A DNA stretch of 64,000 nucleotides from Rhizobium leucaenae USDA 9039 (GTDB lineage: Bacteria; Pseudomonadota; Alphaproteobacteria; Rhizobiales; Rhizobiaceae): contig NZ_AUFB01000001.1 in NCBI RefSeq assembly GCF_000426285.1, forward strand, positions 248,001 to 312,000. Direction: 5' to 3'. A program made the position numbers and the translations under genes. Every line of letters begins with the position of its first letter. The first letter of the stretch is position 1. Below are positions 8,879-18,557 of the stretch, in pieces. The notes under the pieces were generated by a model. It was not told the DNA's origin. It was given only the letters and a program-made list of their open reading frames with translations, and made no database searches.

Positions 8879-9964
8879 TCACAGACGCTGACCATCCTCG
8901 CCAAACAAGGAGGCGAGCGCCGGCTGGAAATAGACCGGCTGCTCGCTCTCCAATGCGACTTCCTCGTCGGCATCGATACGCACCGACATGGTCTCCTTGC
9001 CGATCTGACCCCAGACCAGATTGTCCGAGCCCATGGGTTCGACGATGCTGAAGGTTGCCGGCAGGCTGGACATGCGACCGTTAGTAGCGGTGAATTGCAT
9101 CTGTTCCGGCCGCACACCGAGTGTTGCGGGCCGGCCGTCGCCTGGGGTGCCCGAGAATTCATAGCCATTCAGGTCGATTTTGCGTCCGTCGGACAAGATA
9201 AAGGCAGGTGTCCCGCCATTGCTCGCCACCTGCCCCGACAGAAAGTTCATGGACGGCGAGCCGACGAAACCCGCGACGAAACGGTTGACGGGCCGGCGGT
9301 AGATTTCCTTCGGCGCGGCGAACTGCTGGATAACGCCGCCGCTCATAACGGCGATGCGGTCGGCGAGCGTCAGCGCTTCGATCTGGTCGTGCGTGACGTA
9401 AATCATCGTCGAGCCAAGCCCGGCATGCAGGCGCTTCAGCTCGACACGCAGCTCGGTGCGCAGTTTGGCATCGAGGTTGGAGAGCGGCTCGTCGAACAGA
9501 AAGACATCGACATCGCGCACCAAAGCACGGCCGATGGCGACACGTTGGCGTTGGCCGCCGGAAAGTTCGCCCGGCCGGCGCTTGCGCAGGGGATCGATCT
9601 GCAGGATTTGCACGGCGCGATTAACGCGCTCGGCGATCTCGTCCTTGCCCATGCCGGCGATGCGCAGCCCGAAGGAAAGATTTCCCTCGACCGTCATTGT
9701 CGGGTAGAGCGCGTAGGACTGGAACACCATGCCGATGCCGCGGTCCTTCGGTTCCTCCCATGTGACATTCTTGTCGCCGATCCATATCTGGCCGCCGCTG
9801 ATGTCCGTAAGGCCGGCGATGGCGTTGAGCAATGTGGACTTGCCGCAGCCGGACGGTCCGAGAAGAACGATGAACTCGCCCGACTGGATTTCAAGATTCA
9901 GTGATTTCAGAACGCTGACGCTGCCGAAATCGATTGCAAGTTCGCGAATGGAAACATTGGCCAT
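8879..9964 (-). CDS. Sugar ABC transporter ATP-binding protein (CUT1, MalK/UgpC type)
   Basis: This 361-residue ATPase powers a carbohydrate importer. It has Walker A GPSGCGKST, Q-loop VFQSYALYP, signature LSGGQRQRVAIGRAL, Walker B VFLFDEPLSNLDAK and switch His in YVTHDQIEALTLADRI. The C-terminal 120 residues form the TOBE/OB regulatory domain characteristic of CUT1 ATPases. It is the last gene of the isomerase-Gfo-importer unit, separated from the upstream permease by 3 bp. The best match in style is to glucose/mannose- or glycerol-phosphate-type CUT1 systems, but the sugar cannot be fixed from the ATPase. Confidence 0.93.
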   Translation of the reverse strand: MANVSIRELAIDFGSVSVLKSLNLEIQSGEFIVLLGPSGCGKSTLLNAIAGLTDISGGQIWIGDKNVTWEEPKDRGIGMVFQSYALYPTMTVEGNLSFGLRIAGMGKDEIAERVNRAVQILQIDPLRKRRPGELSGGQRQRVAIGRALVRDVDVFLFDEPLSNLDAKLRTELRVELKRLHAGLGSTMIYVTHDQIEALTLADRIAVMSGGVIQQFAAPKEIYRRPVNRFVAGFVGSPSMNFLSGQVASNGGTPAFILSDGRKIDLNGYEFSGTPGDGRPATLGVRPEQMQFTATNGRMSSLPATFSIVEPMGSDNLVWGQIGKETMSVRIDADEEVALESEQPVYFQPALASLFGEDGQRL

Positions 9965-9967
9965 GGA

Positions 9968-10876
9968 TTATCCCTTGACTGCACCGGCGGTGATGCCGCG
10001 CACGAACCAGCGACCCGAACCGAAATAGACGATCAACGGAACCAGGGCCGTCAGGATGGTTGCCGCCATGTTGACGTTGTAGAGCTTCTCGCCTTGGGTG
10101 GAATTGACGATGTTGTTGAGCTGAACCGTCATCGGGAAGTTTTCCCGGCCGGCGAAGACCACGCCGAAGAGGAAGTCGTTCCAGATGCCGGTCACCTGCA
10201 GGATGGCCGCCACCACCAGGATCGGGATCGACATGGGGATCATCAGCCGGAAGAATATCTGCCACAATCCCGCGCCGTCGACGCGGGCCGCCTTGAACAA
10301 CTCCATCGGCAGGCTGGAATAGTAGTTGCGGAACAGCAGCGTCAGCACCGGCAGGCCGAAGACCGTGTGGGTGATGATGATGCAGGGCAGCGTCGAATAG
10401 ATACCGACGCCGCGGTAGATGAGCACAAGCGGATAGATAAAGACCTGATAGGGAATGAAGGCGCCGAGCAGCAGCACCGCGAAGAGAACATTCGCCCCCC
10501 TCACCCGCCAGAAGGACAGCGCATAGCCGGTCAGCGACGAGATGAAGATCGACAGGATCATGCTCGGTATCAGGATCTTCACCGAATTCCAGAAGCCGAC
10601 ACTGATACCGCCGCACTCAAGGCCGGTACAAGCCGTGCTCCATGCCTGCACCCACGCTTCGCCCGTCCAGACCTGCGGGAAGGCGAAGATATTGCCTTGG
10701 CGGATCTCCGGCATGGATTTCAGCGAAGTGACGATCATCACATAGAGCGGCAGCAGGAAGAAAAGAGCCGCAATGACGAGGAAAGCGTAAAGGCCGATGC
10801 GCGCCGGAGACAGATGCTGCGGCTTGCGCCCGGCCGGGCCATCCATGGCGACTGCGACGGAAGATGGCATTGTCAT
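9968..10876 (-). CDS. Sugar ABC transporter permease (MalG type)
   Basis: This 302-residue inner-membrane permease has six predicted helices. The cytoplasmic coupling EAA loop is visible as ELFKAARVDGAGLWQIFFRL, followed by MIPMSIPILVV. The large periplasmic loop after helix 1 is typical of MalG-like subunits. Its ATG overlaps the stop of the preceding permease gene (ATGA at 10876), so the pair is translationally coupled. It forms the heterodimeric channel with the MalF-type subunit encoded immediately upstream. Confidence 0.92.
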   Translation of the reverse strand: MTMPSSVAVAMDGPAGRKPQHLSPARIGLYAFLVIAALFFLLPLYVMIVTSLKSMPEIRQGNIFAFPQVWTGEAWVQAWSTACTGLECGGISVGFWNSVKILIPSMILSIFISSLTGYALSFWRVRGANVLFAVLLLGAFIPYQVFIYPLVLIYRGVGIYSTLPCIIITHTVFGLPVLTLLFRNYYSSLPMELFKAARVDGAGLWQIFFRLMIPMSIPILVVAAILQVTGIWNDFLFGVVFAGRENFPMTVQLNNIVNSTQGEKLYNVNMAATILTALVPLIVYFGSGRWFVRGITAGAVKG

Positions 10877-11814
10877 CAGTTCCCCCTCGGTTTTTCACGG
10901 AAATATTCGTAGTAGAGCCACGGCGTGACCAGAATGACCACGGTGATGAACATGACGGTCGAGGCCCCGGTCGCAAGACCGATATTGCCGCGGCCGAAGA
11001 GGTAATCCATGATGAATTTACCAGGAACCTCGGTCGATATTCCCGGCCCGCCGCCGGTCGTCGCCAGCACCAGTTCGTAGACCCTCACCACGGCGATCGC
11101 CAGAAGCACGCTGGCGGTGATGATGGTCGGCCTCAGGATCGGAATGACGATGTGGAGATAGACGCGCCATGCCGGTACGCCGTCGATGCGCGTTGCCTTC
11201 CAGAGTTCGCGATCGACGCCGCGCAATCCCGCCAGCATGATCGCCATCACCAATCCGGACGACTGCCAGATGCCGGCAAGCACGATGACGTACAGCGCGA
11301 GGTCGCTTTGGACGATCCAGTCGAAGCGGATCCAGGTGAAGCCGATGCTGTCGGCGACCTTTTGCAGGCCGAGCGTCGGGTTCATGATCCACTGCCAGAC
11401 GAGTCCGGTAACAATGAAGGACATCGCGAAGGGATAGAGAAAGATCGTCCTGAAGGTATTTTCGAATCGCACCTTCTGATCGAGCGCGACGGCCAGAAGA
11501 AAGCCAAGGATCAGGCAGCCGGCGATGAAGAGTACACCGAAGACCACGACGTTCTGCAGGGATATCAGCCAGCGCGCCGTCGTGAACAGTCGTTCGTACT
11601 GCTTGGTGCCGACAAAGATGTTCACCGGCAGCACCTTGCTGTCCGTGAACGATATCCAGATGTTCCAGACGACCGTCACGACATAGGCGAGCAGGACGAT
11701 GATAAAGGCTGGGAACAGGGCGATATAAGCGGAAATATGCCGCTTCTTCCTGGTGGCAGTCGTCCCGGCGCCGGCCCCAGCAATGGCTCCGGCAGCGGTT
11801 TCGGGGGTACTCAT
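10876..11814 (-). CDS. Sugar ABC transporter permease (MalF type)
   Basis: This 312-residue inner-membrane permease has about six helices after a 35-residue cytoplasmic N-terminus rich in Ala and Gly. The EAA coupling loop reads RELWKATRIDGVPAWRVYLH followed by IVIPILRPTII. It is the first permease after the binding-protein gene, separated from it by a 76-bp gap that holds a strong hairpin (11847-11871). GAGGAG precedes the ATG. Its partner is the MalG-type subunit downstream. Confidence 0.92.
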   Translation of the reverse strand: MSTPETAAGAIAGAGAGTTATRKKRHISAYIALFPAFIIVLLAYVVTVVWNIWISFTDSKVLPVNIFVGTKQYERLFTTARWLISLQNVVVFGVLFIAGCLILGFLLAVALDQKVRFENTFRTIFLYPFAMSFIVTGLVWQWIMNPTLGLQKVADSIGFTWIRFDWIVQSDLALYVIVLAGIWQSSGLVMAIMLAGLRGVDRELWKATRIDGVPAWRVYLHIVIPILRPTIITASVLLAIAVVRVYELVLATTGGGPGISTEVPGKFIMDYLFGRGNIGLATGASTVMFITVVILVTPWLYYEYFREKPRGN

Positions 11815-11846
11815 GGCTTCAGCTCCTCCTCAGCATTCATGGAAAC

Positions 11847-11871
11847 CGGCGGCAGGTGAGACCTGCCGCCG
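11847..11871 (-). promoter_or_regulatory. Intercistronic hairpin after the binding-protein gene
   Basis: A perfect 11-bp stem, CGGCGGCAGGT with ACCTGCCGCCG and a 3-nt loop, lies between the binding-protein stop and the permease start. There is no U-run. Such hairpins protect the upstream mRNA from 3' exonucleases or partly terminate transcription, so binding protein is made in excess over the membrane subunits. Similar elements sit at 30908 and 47241. Confidence 0.6.
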
Positions 11872-11890
11872 CATGGATGTCGGATGAGGT

Positions 11891-13138
11891 TTACTTCGCC
11901 TGTTCGATGACCTGTGCGAACTGGTTGGCGAACTGGTCGGCTGTCATGCTCGGGGTCGTCCAATACTGGGCGACGAGGTCCTGTTCGGTTTGAACGATGT
12001 CCTGGGCCGTGAGCACGTCCGGTGCCAGGATCTGACGGCTCGGATCCTTGAGCGCGGTCAGGCCCTTCTGGGCGCAGGCATCGAGCTTCGAGGTGTCGAC
12101 GTCGAGGCGGACCGGTACGGAGCCCTTCTTGGAGTTGAAGGCGAGCTGGCCTTCCTTGGACATGATCACGGTCGCAAGCAGCGTCTGCGCATCGATCGCC
12201 GCTTTGTCCTTCAGGACCGGGAAGACGAAGATATCGCCGCCCATCATGAAGTTGGATTCACCCGGCCCGAGGATGCAGCCGAAGTCCTTGTCGGCGACCA
12301 TGTTGGCATGGATGAACTCGCCCTTGGCCCAGTCGCCCATGAACTGGATGCCGGCCTTGCCGTCGATCAGCATGCCGGTCGCCACGTTCCAGTCACGGTT
12401 CGGGCTGCCCGGATCCTGATAATTGCGCAGCTTGGCGAAGACTTCCGCCACGTGCTTGAACTTGTCGGACTTCACGGCATCGGTGTCGAGATCCTTCCAG
12501 ACCTTGCTGTAGAGCTCCTTACCGCCCTCCCCGAGCAGGATGGAGTTGAACATCGACTGAAGCTGCCAGGGTTGACCGCCGACGGCGACAGGGATCAGAC
12601 CGGCGGCCTTGATCTTGTCGAGGGCGGCAAACATTTCGTCCCAGGTCTTCGGCTCTTCGGTCACGCCTGCTTTCTGGAAGACGGCCTTGGAATAGAAGAT
12701 CCAGTTCTGGCCGTGGTCGTTGATCGGTGCGCCGTAGATATGACCTTGATACTGGATGGCATTGTAGAAGGCCGGCGTCAGTGCCGATTTCCAGTCCTGT
12801 TCCTTGGCAAGATCGTCGAGCGGACGCAGCAGGCCCTGCTGGGCCAAATCGTTCATCTGCGTGCCGGTGTTGAACTGCATAGCTGTCGGCGGGTTGCCGC
12901 CGATGATGCGGTTGATGCCGATCGGACGTGCGGTCGAGCCGGACCCTGCGATCGCGGTGTCCACCCATTGGCCACCGGCGGCGTTGAATGCATTGGCCAG
13001 TTCGCGCACGGCGGCGGCTTCGCCACCGGACGTCCACCAGTGCAGGACCTCGGCTCTCTTTCCCTCAGCCTGAGCGCCGGTAACGCCGACTGCGATCAGC
13101 GCCGTGGCGCCAACCAATGCCATTAACAATCCACGCAT
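11891..13138 (-). CDS. Sugar ABC transporter periplasmic binding protein (CUT1)
   Basis: This 415-residue extracytoplasmic solute-binding protein (family 1) has a signal peptide MRGLLMALVGATALIAVGVT with probable cleavage after GAQA. The mature N-terminus, EVLHWWTSGGEAAAVRELAN, is the pattern of glucose/mannose-type binding proteins such as Pseudomonas GtsA. IIGGNPPTAMQFNTG and WNVATGMLIDGKAGIQFMGD are other family blocks. The ATG at 13138 is preceded by AGAGGAGGAG; a longer frame to 13306 has no ribosome site and would bury the signal peptide. The likely ligand is a hexose or related sugar, by similarity of pattern only. Confidence 0.9.
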   Translation of the reverse strand: MRGLLMALVGATALIAVGVTGAQAEGKRAEVLHWWTSGGEAAAVRELANAFNAAGGQWVDTAIAGSGSTARPIGINRIIGGNPPTAMQFNTGTQMNDLAQQGLLRPLDDLAKEQDWKSALTPAFYNAIQYQGHIYGAPINDHGQNWIFYSKAVFQKAGVTEEPKTWDEMFAALDKIKAAGLIPVAVGGQPWQLQSMFNSILLGEGGKELYSKVWKDLDTDAVKSDKFKHVAEVFAKLRNYQDPGSPNRDWNVATGMLIDGKAGIQFMGDWAKGEFIHANMVADKDFGCILGPGESNFMMGGDIFVFPVLKDKAAIDAQTLLATVIMSKEGQLAFNSKKGSVPVRLDVDTSKLDACAQKGLTALKDPSRQILAPDVLTAQDIVQTEQDLVAQYWTTPSMTADQFANQFAQVIEQAK

Positions 13139-13356
13139 ATGCTCCTCCTCTTTTGATGGCGTTCTTCTGAACACCTGTATTTCAGCCGCCGCCGTCATCT
13201 TACGACCATCGGGTGCCGAATGCTGTCGTCCTCCAAGATTGCGCCGCCGGGCCTCCATTCCCTGCGGCGAACGGGCAATGCTTCCTCGACATCGCCCCTT
13301 CGTCAAGCATGCAGTCTGGAAGGACTGCCAATTCTCCTAATTCTCTATAACCCAGC

Positions 13357-14478
13357 CTATGCGAAACGTCCCTCATTAATTGCGCGCGGGATCGGATCCG
13401 GCCGCCCACAACTGCTATGGATTGCAACCACCTTGCGCGACTGTGCCGAACGTTCGAATGCCGTCATCACCTCCAGCGCGTGGAAGGCGAGTTCCGAGGA
13501 TACGCGATGCTGGCGCCCGGCGCGAAGGGAATCTATCATTTCGGCCGCGCCCAAACCACGCAGTCCCAGATGGCCCGGCACACCTTCCGTGTAGGGATGG
13601 TCGACCAGAATCTCCTCCCAAGTTTCACCGCCATCCCGGAATATTTCAACCTTGCCGGTAAAGTTGTTCGGGTCCGGTGTTATCATGCTTCCTTCGGAGC
13701 CGTAAATCTCGATCTGATTGTGCTTATGCTTGATGACATCGAAGCTGGTGGCAATGGTGACCGTCATACCGCTGTGGAACTCCATGACGCCGGTCAGGTG
13801 CGTTGGCACCAGCACCTTGATCGTCTCGCCGCGGCGCGGATCGGTCTTCACCGTGCGTTCGATGCGGGTGATCTTGGCGGCGCCGAAGACTTCCCGCACC
13901 GGACCAAGCAGCGCGATCAGATTCGTGACGTAATAGGGACCGACATCGAGCATAGGGCCGCCGCCCCGGCCATAGAAGAAGGCCGGGTTCGGATGCCAGT
14001 GCTCGTGGCCCGGCAGAAGCAGCATGGCCGTGGCCGACACCGCCTTGCCGATACGGCCTTCATCATACAGCCGGCGCGTCAATTGATGGCCGCCGCCGAG
14101 GAACGTGTCGGGCGCGCAGCCGAGACGCAGGTCGCCGGCACGAGCGATCGTCATCAGGTCTTCGGCCTCCGACATGCTGATGCCGAGTGGCTTTTCCGAA
14201 TAGACATGCTTGCCGGCAAGAAGGGCCTTCTTGCTGATCGAATAATGCGAAACCGGTGTCGTCAGGTTGATGATCAGGCCGATTTCCGGGTCGGCAAGCA
14301 TAGCTTCCAGCGTGACGGCCTCGATGCCGAATTGGCCGGCAAGCTTTTTAGCCGGCTCTTCATAGAGATCATAGATCGACTTGACGCGGATGAAATCGAA
14401 CATATGCAGGGTTGCGACATAGGTGGCGCTGATATTGCCGGCGCCGACGATGCCGACTTTCATGGGTGCGGTGCTCAT
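13357..14478 (-). CDS. Gfo/Idh/MocA-family NAD(P)-dependent dehydrogenase
   Basis: This 373-residue oxidoreductase has an N-terminal Rossmann fold (VGIVGAGNISATYV, residues 8-21) and the hallmark substrate/cofactor motif YSEKPLGISMSEAEDL, where EKP supplies the catalytic-region lysine. GPMLDVGPYYVTNLIALLGP provides the conserved D-x-x-x-Y/H stretch. Family members oxidise or isomerise sugars and cyclitols at a ring hydroxyl. The gene lies 11 bp after the TIM-barrel isomerase gene and upstream of the importer genes, so it probably acts on the imported sugar or its first product. Which carbon is oxidised is unknown. The 218-bp gap to the binding-protein gene shows no obvious promoter. Confidence 0.9.
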   Translation of the reverse strand: MSTAPMKVGIVGAGNISATYVATLHMFDFIRVKSIYDLYEEPAKKLAGQFGIEAVTLEAMLADPEIGLIINLTTPVSHYSISKKALLAGKHVYSEKPLGISMSEAEDLMTIARAGDLRLGCAPDTFLGGGHQLTRRLYDEGRIGKAVSATAMLLLPGHEHWHPNPAFFYGRGGGPMLDVGPYYVTNLIALLGPVREVFGAAKITRIERTVKTDPRRGETIKVLVPTHLTGVMEFHSGMTVTIATSFDVIKHKHNQIEIYGSEGSMITPDPNNFTGKVEIFRDGGETWEEILVDHPYTEGVPGHLGLRGLGAAEMIDSLRAGRQHRVSSELAFHALEVMTAFERSAQSRKVVAIHSSCGRPDPIPRAINEGRFA

Positions 14479-14489
14479 GAATATGGCCT

Positions 14490-15419
14490 CTAAGAAACGG
14501 TGATGTTGAGTTCAGCGGCTGCGTCGCGCAGATAGCTCATGCCGCGCCGCATCTCCTGGTCGAATTCGGGTGTTGCCTCGCGGAAATGCGTCCAGTGCGA
14601 CGCGCCGGGCGCATCCTCCAGTTCCAGCGTGATCGGGCCGGAATAGCCGATCGTCTGCAGAGCCGCGAAAATCGCCTTCCAATCGATCTTGCCGCGGCCG
14701 GGACGCCAGTGGGCGTTGGTATGGCCTTCATTGTCGGAGAAATGGGTGTTGAAGATGCGGTCGCCGAGCGCCAGCACGACATAATGCGGCATATCGCCAG
14801 CCGGGAAGAGATGGCTCGGATCGAAGTTCAGGCCAAGGTTCGAAGCACCAGTACGCTCGATCAGCCGGAGCATGCCCTGGCCGGAGCTGACCCAGCGATA
14901 AGGATGGGGCTCGATGGCGACGCGCAGCCCCGCCGCGCCCGCAAGTTCGCATGCCTTGGCGAAACCGTCGACGACGGCGTTATATTCCGCCGTCCAATCC
15001 CATTGCGGCTCGACGGCGGCCGTCCACTCCTGCGAGATCGGCCGCTGCAGGATCGGCTTGACGTCGGATTGGAAGGGATAGGGTGTCATGCTGGTCATGA
15101 TCGGCGCGCCGATCTCGGCCACGACATCGACGCCGCGCTTATAGCCGTCAAGATCGACGGTGGAAAAAGCCGCACCCGCCTGGCGGCTGAAGGGCAGGTT
15201 GAAGAAGAAATTGGTGAGCGTCAGTCCCTCGCCCTCAGCGATCATCTTTAGGTCGCGGATCGTCGCCGGCGTATAATAGTCCAGCATATCGACCGACCAA
15301 GCGGTGAGCTCGAAACCCTTGCAGCCGGTCCGCGCGAGCCGCTTCAGTGGCGCCTCATAAGGCGGGTTCCAGTTGAACGTCCAAATTGGTGATCCGAAAA
15401 AAAGCGAGCCTGTGCCCAC
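14490..15419 (-). CDS. Sugar phosphate isomerase/epimerase-like TIM barrel protein
   Basis: This protein of about 309 residues belongs to the xylose-isomerase-like TIM-barrel (AP_endonuc_2) superfamily. The barrel starts immediately with FGSPIWTFNWNPPYEAPLKR. Metal-site acids are visible in LRVAIEPHPYRW, LGLNFDPSHLFPAG, FNTHFSDNEGHTN and GPITLELED. I chose the GTG at 15419 because GGGAGG stands just upstream and the barrel begins within ten residues. The longer frame to a TTG at 15521 would encode 34 extra residues through the operator region. It is the first gene of the LacI-controlled unit and precedes the Gfo dehydrogenase, a pairing common in inositol-, keto-sugar- and glycoside-degradation clusters. 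Confidence 0.88.
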   Translation of the reverse strand: MGTGSLFFGSPIWTFNWNPPYEAPLKRLARTGCKGFELTAWSVDMLDYYTPATIRDLKMIAEGEGLTLTNFFFNLPFSRQAGAAFSTVDLDGYKRGVDVVAEIGAPIMTSMTPYPFQSDVKPILQRPISQEWTAAVEPQWDWTAEYNAVVDGFAKACELAGAAGLRVAIEPHPYRWVSSGQGMLRLIERTGASNLGLNFDPSHLFPAGDMPHYVVLALGDRIFNTHFSDNEGHTNAHWRPGRGKIDWKAIFAALQTIGYSGPITLELEDAPGASHWTHFREATPEFDQEMRRGMSYLRDAAAELNITVS

Positions 15420-15520
15420 GGCATCCTCCCATGCAATGCGGGCGCTCACGAGATGCGAGGCTCCCGTTTTCCTGCTGACATTCGCTGCCGCACAGAGCCT
15501 CAAAACCTCTCTGATCGGCA

Positions 15521-15538
15521 ATTTGTAACGTTACGAAT
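15521..15538. promoter_or_regulatory. LacI-family operator O1
   Basis: ATTTGTAACGTTACGAAT is a near-perfect 18-bp palindrome centred on CG, with TAACGTTA at its core, the classical LacI/GalR-family architecture. It lies about 100 bp upstream of the isomerase GTG and 129 bp downstream of the lacI stop. On the minus strand a TTGACA (15563-15558) lies just upstream, so O1 would cover the expected -10 region. Confidence 0.7.
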
Positions 15539-15610
15539 GATGGATAACCTTAGTTCTGTCAAGCAGCCGCTTTCAACGCATTACCCTGGGATTTTGCGGT
15601 ATTATCTGAA

Positions 15611-15627
15611 ATGATAACGTTACAAAT
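15611..15627. promoter_or_regulatory. LacI-family operator O2
   Basis: A second TAACGTTA core (15615-15622) lies within ATGATAACGTTACAAAT. Its right half, GTTACaaAT, matches that of O1. The centre-to-centre distance from O1 is 89 bp, compatible with DNA looping by a tetramer or cooperative dimers. The only LacI-type gene in the window ends 40 bp away. Confidence 0.6.
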
Positions 15628-15666
15628 GGCTTCGACGGATCACTTGATGTTGCCAGCGAATTAAAA

Positions 15667-16728
15667 TTACGAAGAGAGTGCCTGACTGTCGTGATCTACG
15701 AATTCGGCACGGACGAGTTCGCGCAGATCGCCGGCATCGTCACCGCCAATCGCGCGGTGCAACAGGGAGGCCAGGCGCTCCCCGATGATATAGTTGGAAT
15801 AATAGAAGGCACTGAGCGGCGGGTTGAAGAAATCGTGCAAGCGGGTGCCGCCATAGGTGACCAATCCGAAATCCTTGCCCGGATGCCGTCCGGCCTTGCG
15901 CAGCCCGGCGAGGAAGCCGAGAGCGGCCTCCTCACTGGCGACGAAAGCGCCTGTTGCCTGCGGATGCCAGGCAATGATGTTTTTCGCCAGCTCCTGGCCG
16001 CTGTCCGGCGTCGTTGCGGCAAAATGGATAAGATCGTCGGGAACGGTAAGATTGCGGGCCGTAAAGGTCTTGCTCCAGCCTTTGACGAATTGCAGGCTGT
16101 AGGTGAACTGGCTGGACGGCGCGATCAGGAGAGGCCGGCGATGGCCGGCATCGAGGAGCAACCGCGCCGCTTCCGCACCGATCGCCTCGTGATCGAGATC
16201 AACGCTCGGGTGAACACTTAGGAGCTCGGTGCGCCCGAAGGTTACGAACGGCGTGCCGACCTCCAGCAGATATTTGACGCGGTCGTCCTGCGGTTTCGTA
16301 TGGGTGATGATGACGCCATCGACGGAGCCCTCCTCGACGAGATCGCGAACCGTCGCCAAGGGATCGTCCGCCTGCAATTGCGGCACGACGGTGGTCCGAT
16401 AGCCGCAGCCTTTCATATGGCGCGACACGCCTTCCACCAGCGAGGCGACGACGATGTTCATCTCGCCTTCGCGCTCGAAAGGCAGCACGATGCCGATCGC
16501 ATGGGTCTTGCCGGTCCGGAGATTGAGGCCGCCGAGATTTGGGCGATAGCCGAGTTCCCCGGCGACCCGCTTCACCAGCTCGATCGTTTCGCGATTGACT
16601 TCGGGGCCTTCCTTCAGGGCGCGGCTGACGGTGGTGATCGACAGGCCAAGTGTGGTTGCGACCGTGCGCAACGTCACCCGCTGACCCGCATCACGCCGCA
16701 ACCCGCGCCCTGTCGCCGATCCCTGCAT
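15667..16728 (-). CDS. LacI-family transcriptional regulator
   Basis: This sugar-responsive repressor has about 353 residues. The N-terminal helix-turn-helix and hinge read VTLRTVATTLGLSITTVSRA followed by KEGPEVNRETIELV, ending in ELGYRPNLGGLNLRTGKT. The periplasmic-binding-protein-like effector domain includes AIGIVLPFEREGEMN, GVIITHTKPQDDRV and PLLIAPSSQFTYSLQF. The frame is open to 16800, but the ATG at 16728 puts the helix-turn-helix at the usual distance; a GTG three codons upstream is an alternative. It is upstream of the isomerase-Gfo-importer unit on the same strand and divergent from a second Gfo gene. TAACGTTA operators in between make that unit its obvious target. Confidence 0.9.
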   Translation of the reverse strand: MQGSATGRGLRRDAGQRVTLRTVATTLGLSITTVSRALKEGPEVNRETIELVKRVAGELGYRPNLGGLNLRTGKTHAIGIVLPFEREGEMNIVVASLVEGVSRHMKGCGYRTTVVPQLQADDPLATVRDLVEEGSVDGVIITHTKPQDDRVKYLLEVGTPFVTFGRTELLSVHPSVDLDHEAIGAEAARLLLDAGHRRPLLIAPSSQFTYSLQFVKGWSKTFTARNLTVPDDLIHFAATTPDSGQELAKNIIAWHPQATGAFVASEEAALGFLAGLRKAGRHPGKDFGLVTYGGTRLHDFFNPPLSAFYYSNYIIGERLASLLHRAIGGDDAGDLRELVRAEFVDHDSQALSS

Positions 16729-16752
16729 GCTGGACACATCCCTTCGCTTTAT

Positions 16753-16769
16753 ATTGTCCGCGCGACAAT
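16753..16769. promoter_or_regulatory. Candidate operator between lacI and divergent Gfo gene
   Basis: ATTGTC-cgcgc-GACAAT is a perfect 6-bp inverted repeat with a 5-bp spacer, 25 bp upstream of the chosen lacI start. It differs from the TAACGTTA sites, so it may bind a different regulator or be a second mode of autoregulation. It would be coding if lacI started at 16800, which argues against that start. Confidence 0.4.
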
Positions 16770-16932
16770 GCCCGCTGCCGAAAGCGCGTGCAAGCATCAC
16801 CTCCTCGCCTGTCGGGTCGTATATGCACTTCCTTTGCGAGCGGTATGCGAAATGTCGAGCGCGGTGCTGTCCTGGTGTTAGGATTGCGCTATCTCATTTC
16901 CTCATCGGTCATCAGCATGAAAGGCGGGTTGC

Positions 16933-18126
<1,194 letters not shown>

Positions 18127-18187
18127 ATCTCCAGAAAGCAACTTTCCATCTGAGGCCCACCACGGATTTCAAAACTTTATCACAAGC

Positions 18188-18209
18188 ATTCTCGCAATCA
18201 CACGAGAAT
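18188..18209. promoter_or_regulatory. Inverted repeat upstream of the small-peptide gene
   Basis: ATTCTCG and CGAGAAT form a perfect 7-bp inverted repeat around an 8-nt centre, 62 bp after the Gfo stop and 45 bp before the small ORF. It could be a weak terminator for the Gfo gene or an operator for the peptide gene. No U-tract follows. Confidence 0.3.
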
Positions 18210-18253
18210 CACGTTAGGCATGTTCGCATAGGTTGTATATTGAGGAGAATATT

Positions 18254-18403
18254 ATGGACAAATATGTAAAAGCAGCTCTAACGGTCATAGCCGCGGCGCT
18301 GGTCGCAATTGCCTTGCAGAATGTTATTACGCCTGCACAAGCCGTCGGAAATGGCTGCGGCTTCAACATGTATAATCCCTGCTATGTCAAAATCGCCCCT
18401 TGA
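18254..18403 (+). CDS. 49-residue secreted or membrane-anchored small protein
   Basis: This is a short but well-formed gene. The ATG at 18254 follows GAGGAG at 18242-18247. The protein starts MDKYVKAALTVIAAALVAIA, a basic start followed by a 16-residue hydrophobic helix, then VITPAQA, which reads as a possible signal-peptidase site, and a mature tail of 19 residues with two cysteines (Cys35, Cys43) in GNGCGFNMYNPCYV. If cleaved, the product is a tiny periplasmic peptide with a possible disulfide; if not, a single-pass inner-membrane protein with a periplasmic tail. I do not recognise a named family. It is monocistronic between the Gfo and HpaI genes. Confidence 0.7.
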   Translation: MDKYVKAALTVIAAALVAIALQNVITPAQAVGNGCGFNMYNPCYVKIAP

Positions 18404-18557
18404 GCGCCGTTGATACCTGGCATCGCGGTCACCGTTTGCTCATCTCGCTTCCTCACTCTGACGCCTGTGCTCAAACCGCAAATATAGGGCCTCGACGGCG
18501 ATGATCAGAACATCACCGCCGTCCGCCTGATTGGCCCCAGTCCAGACGATATATTTA

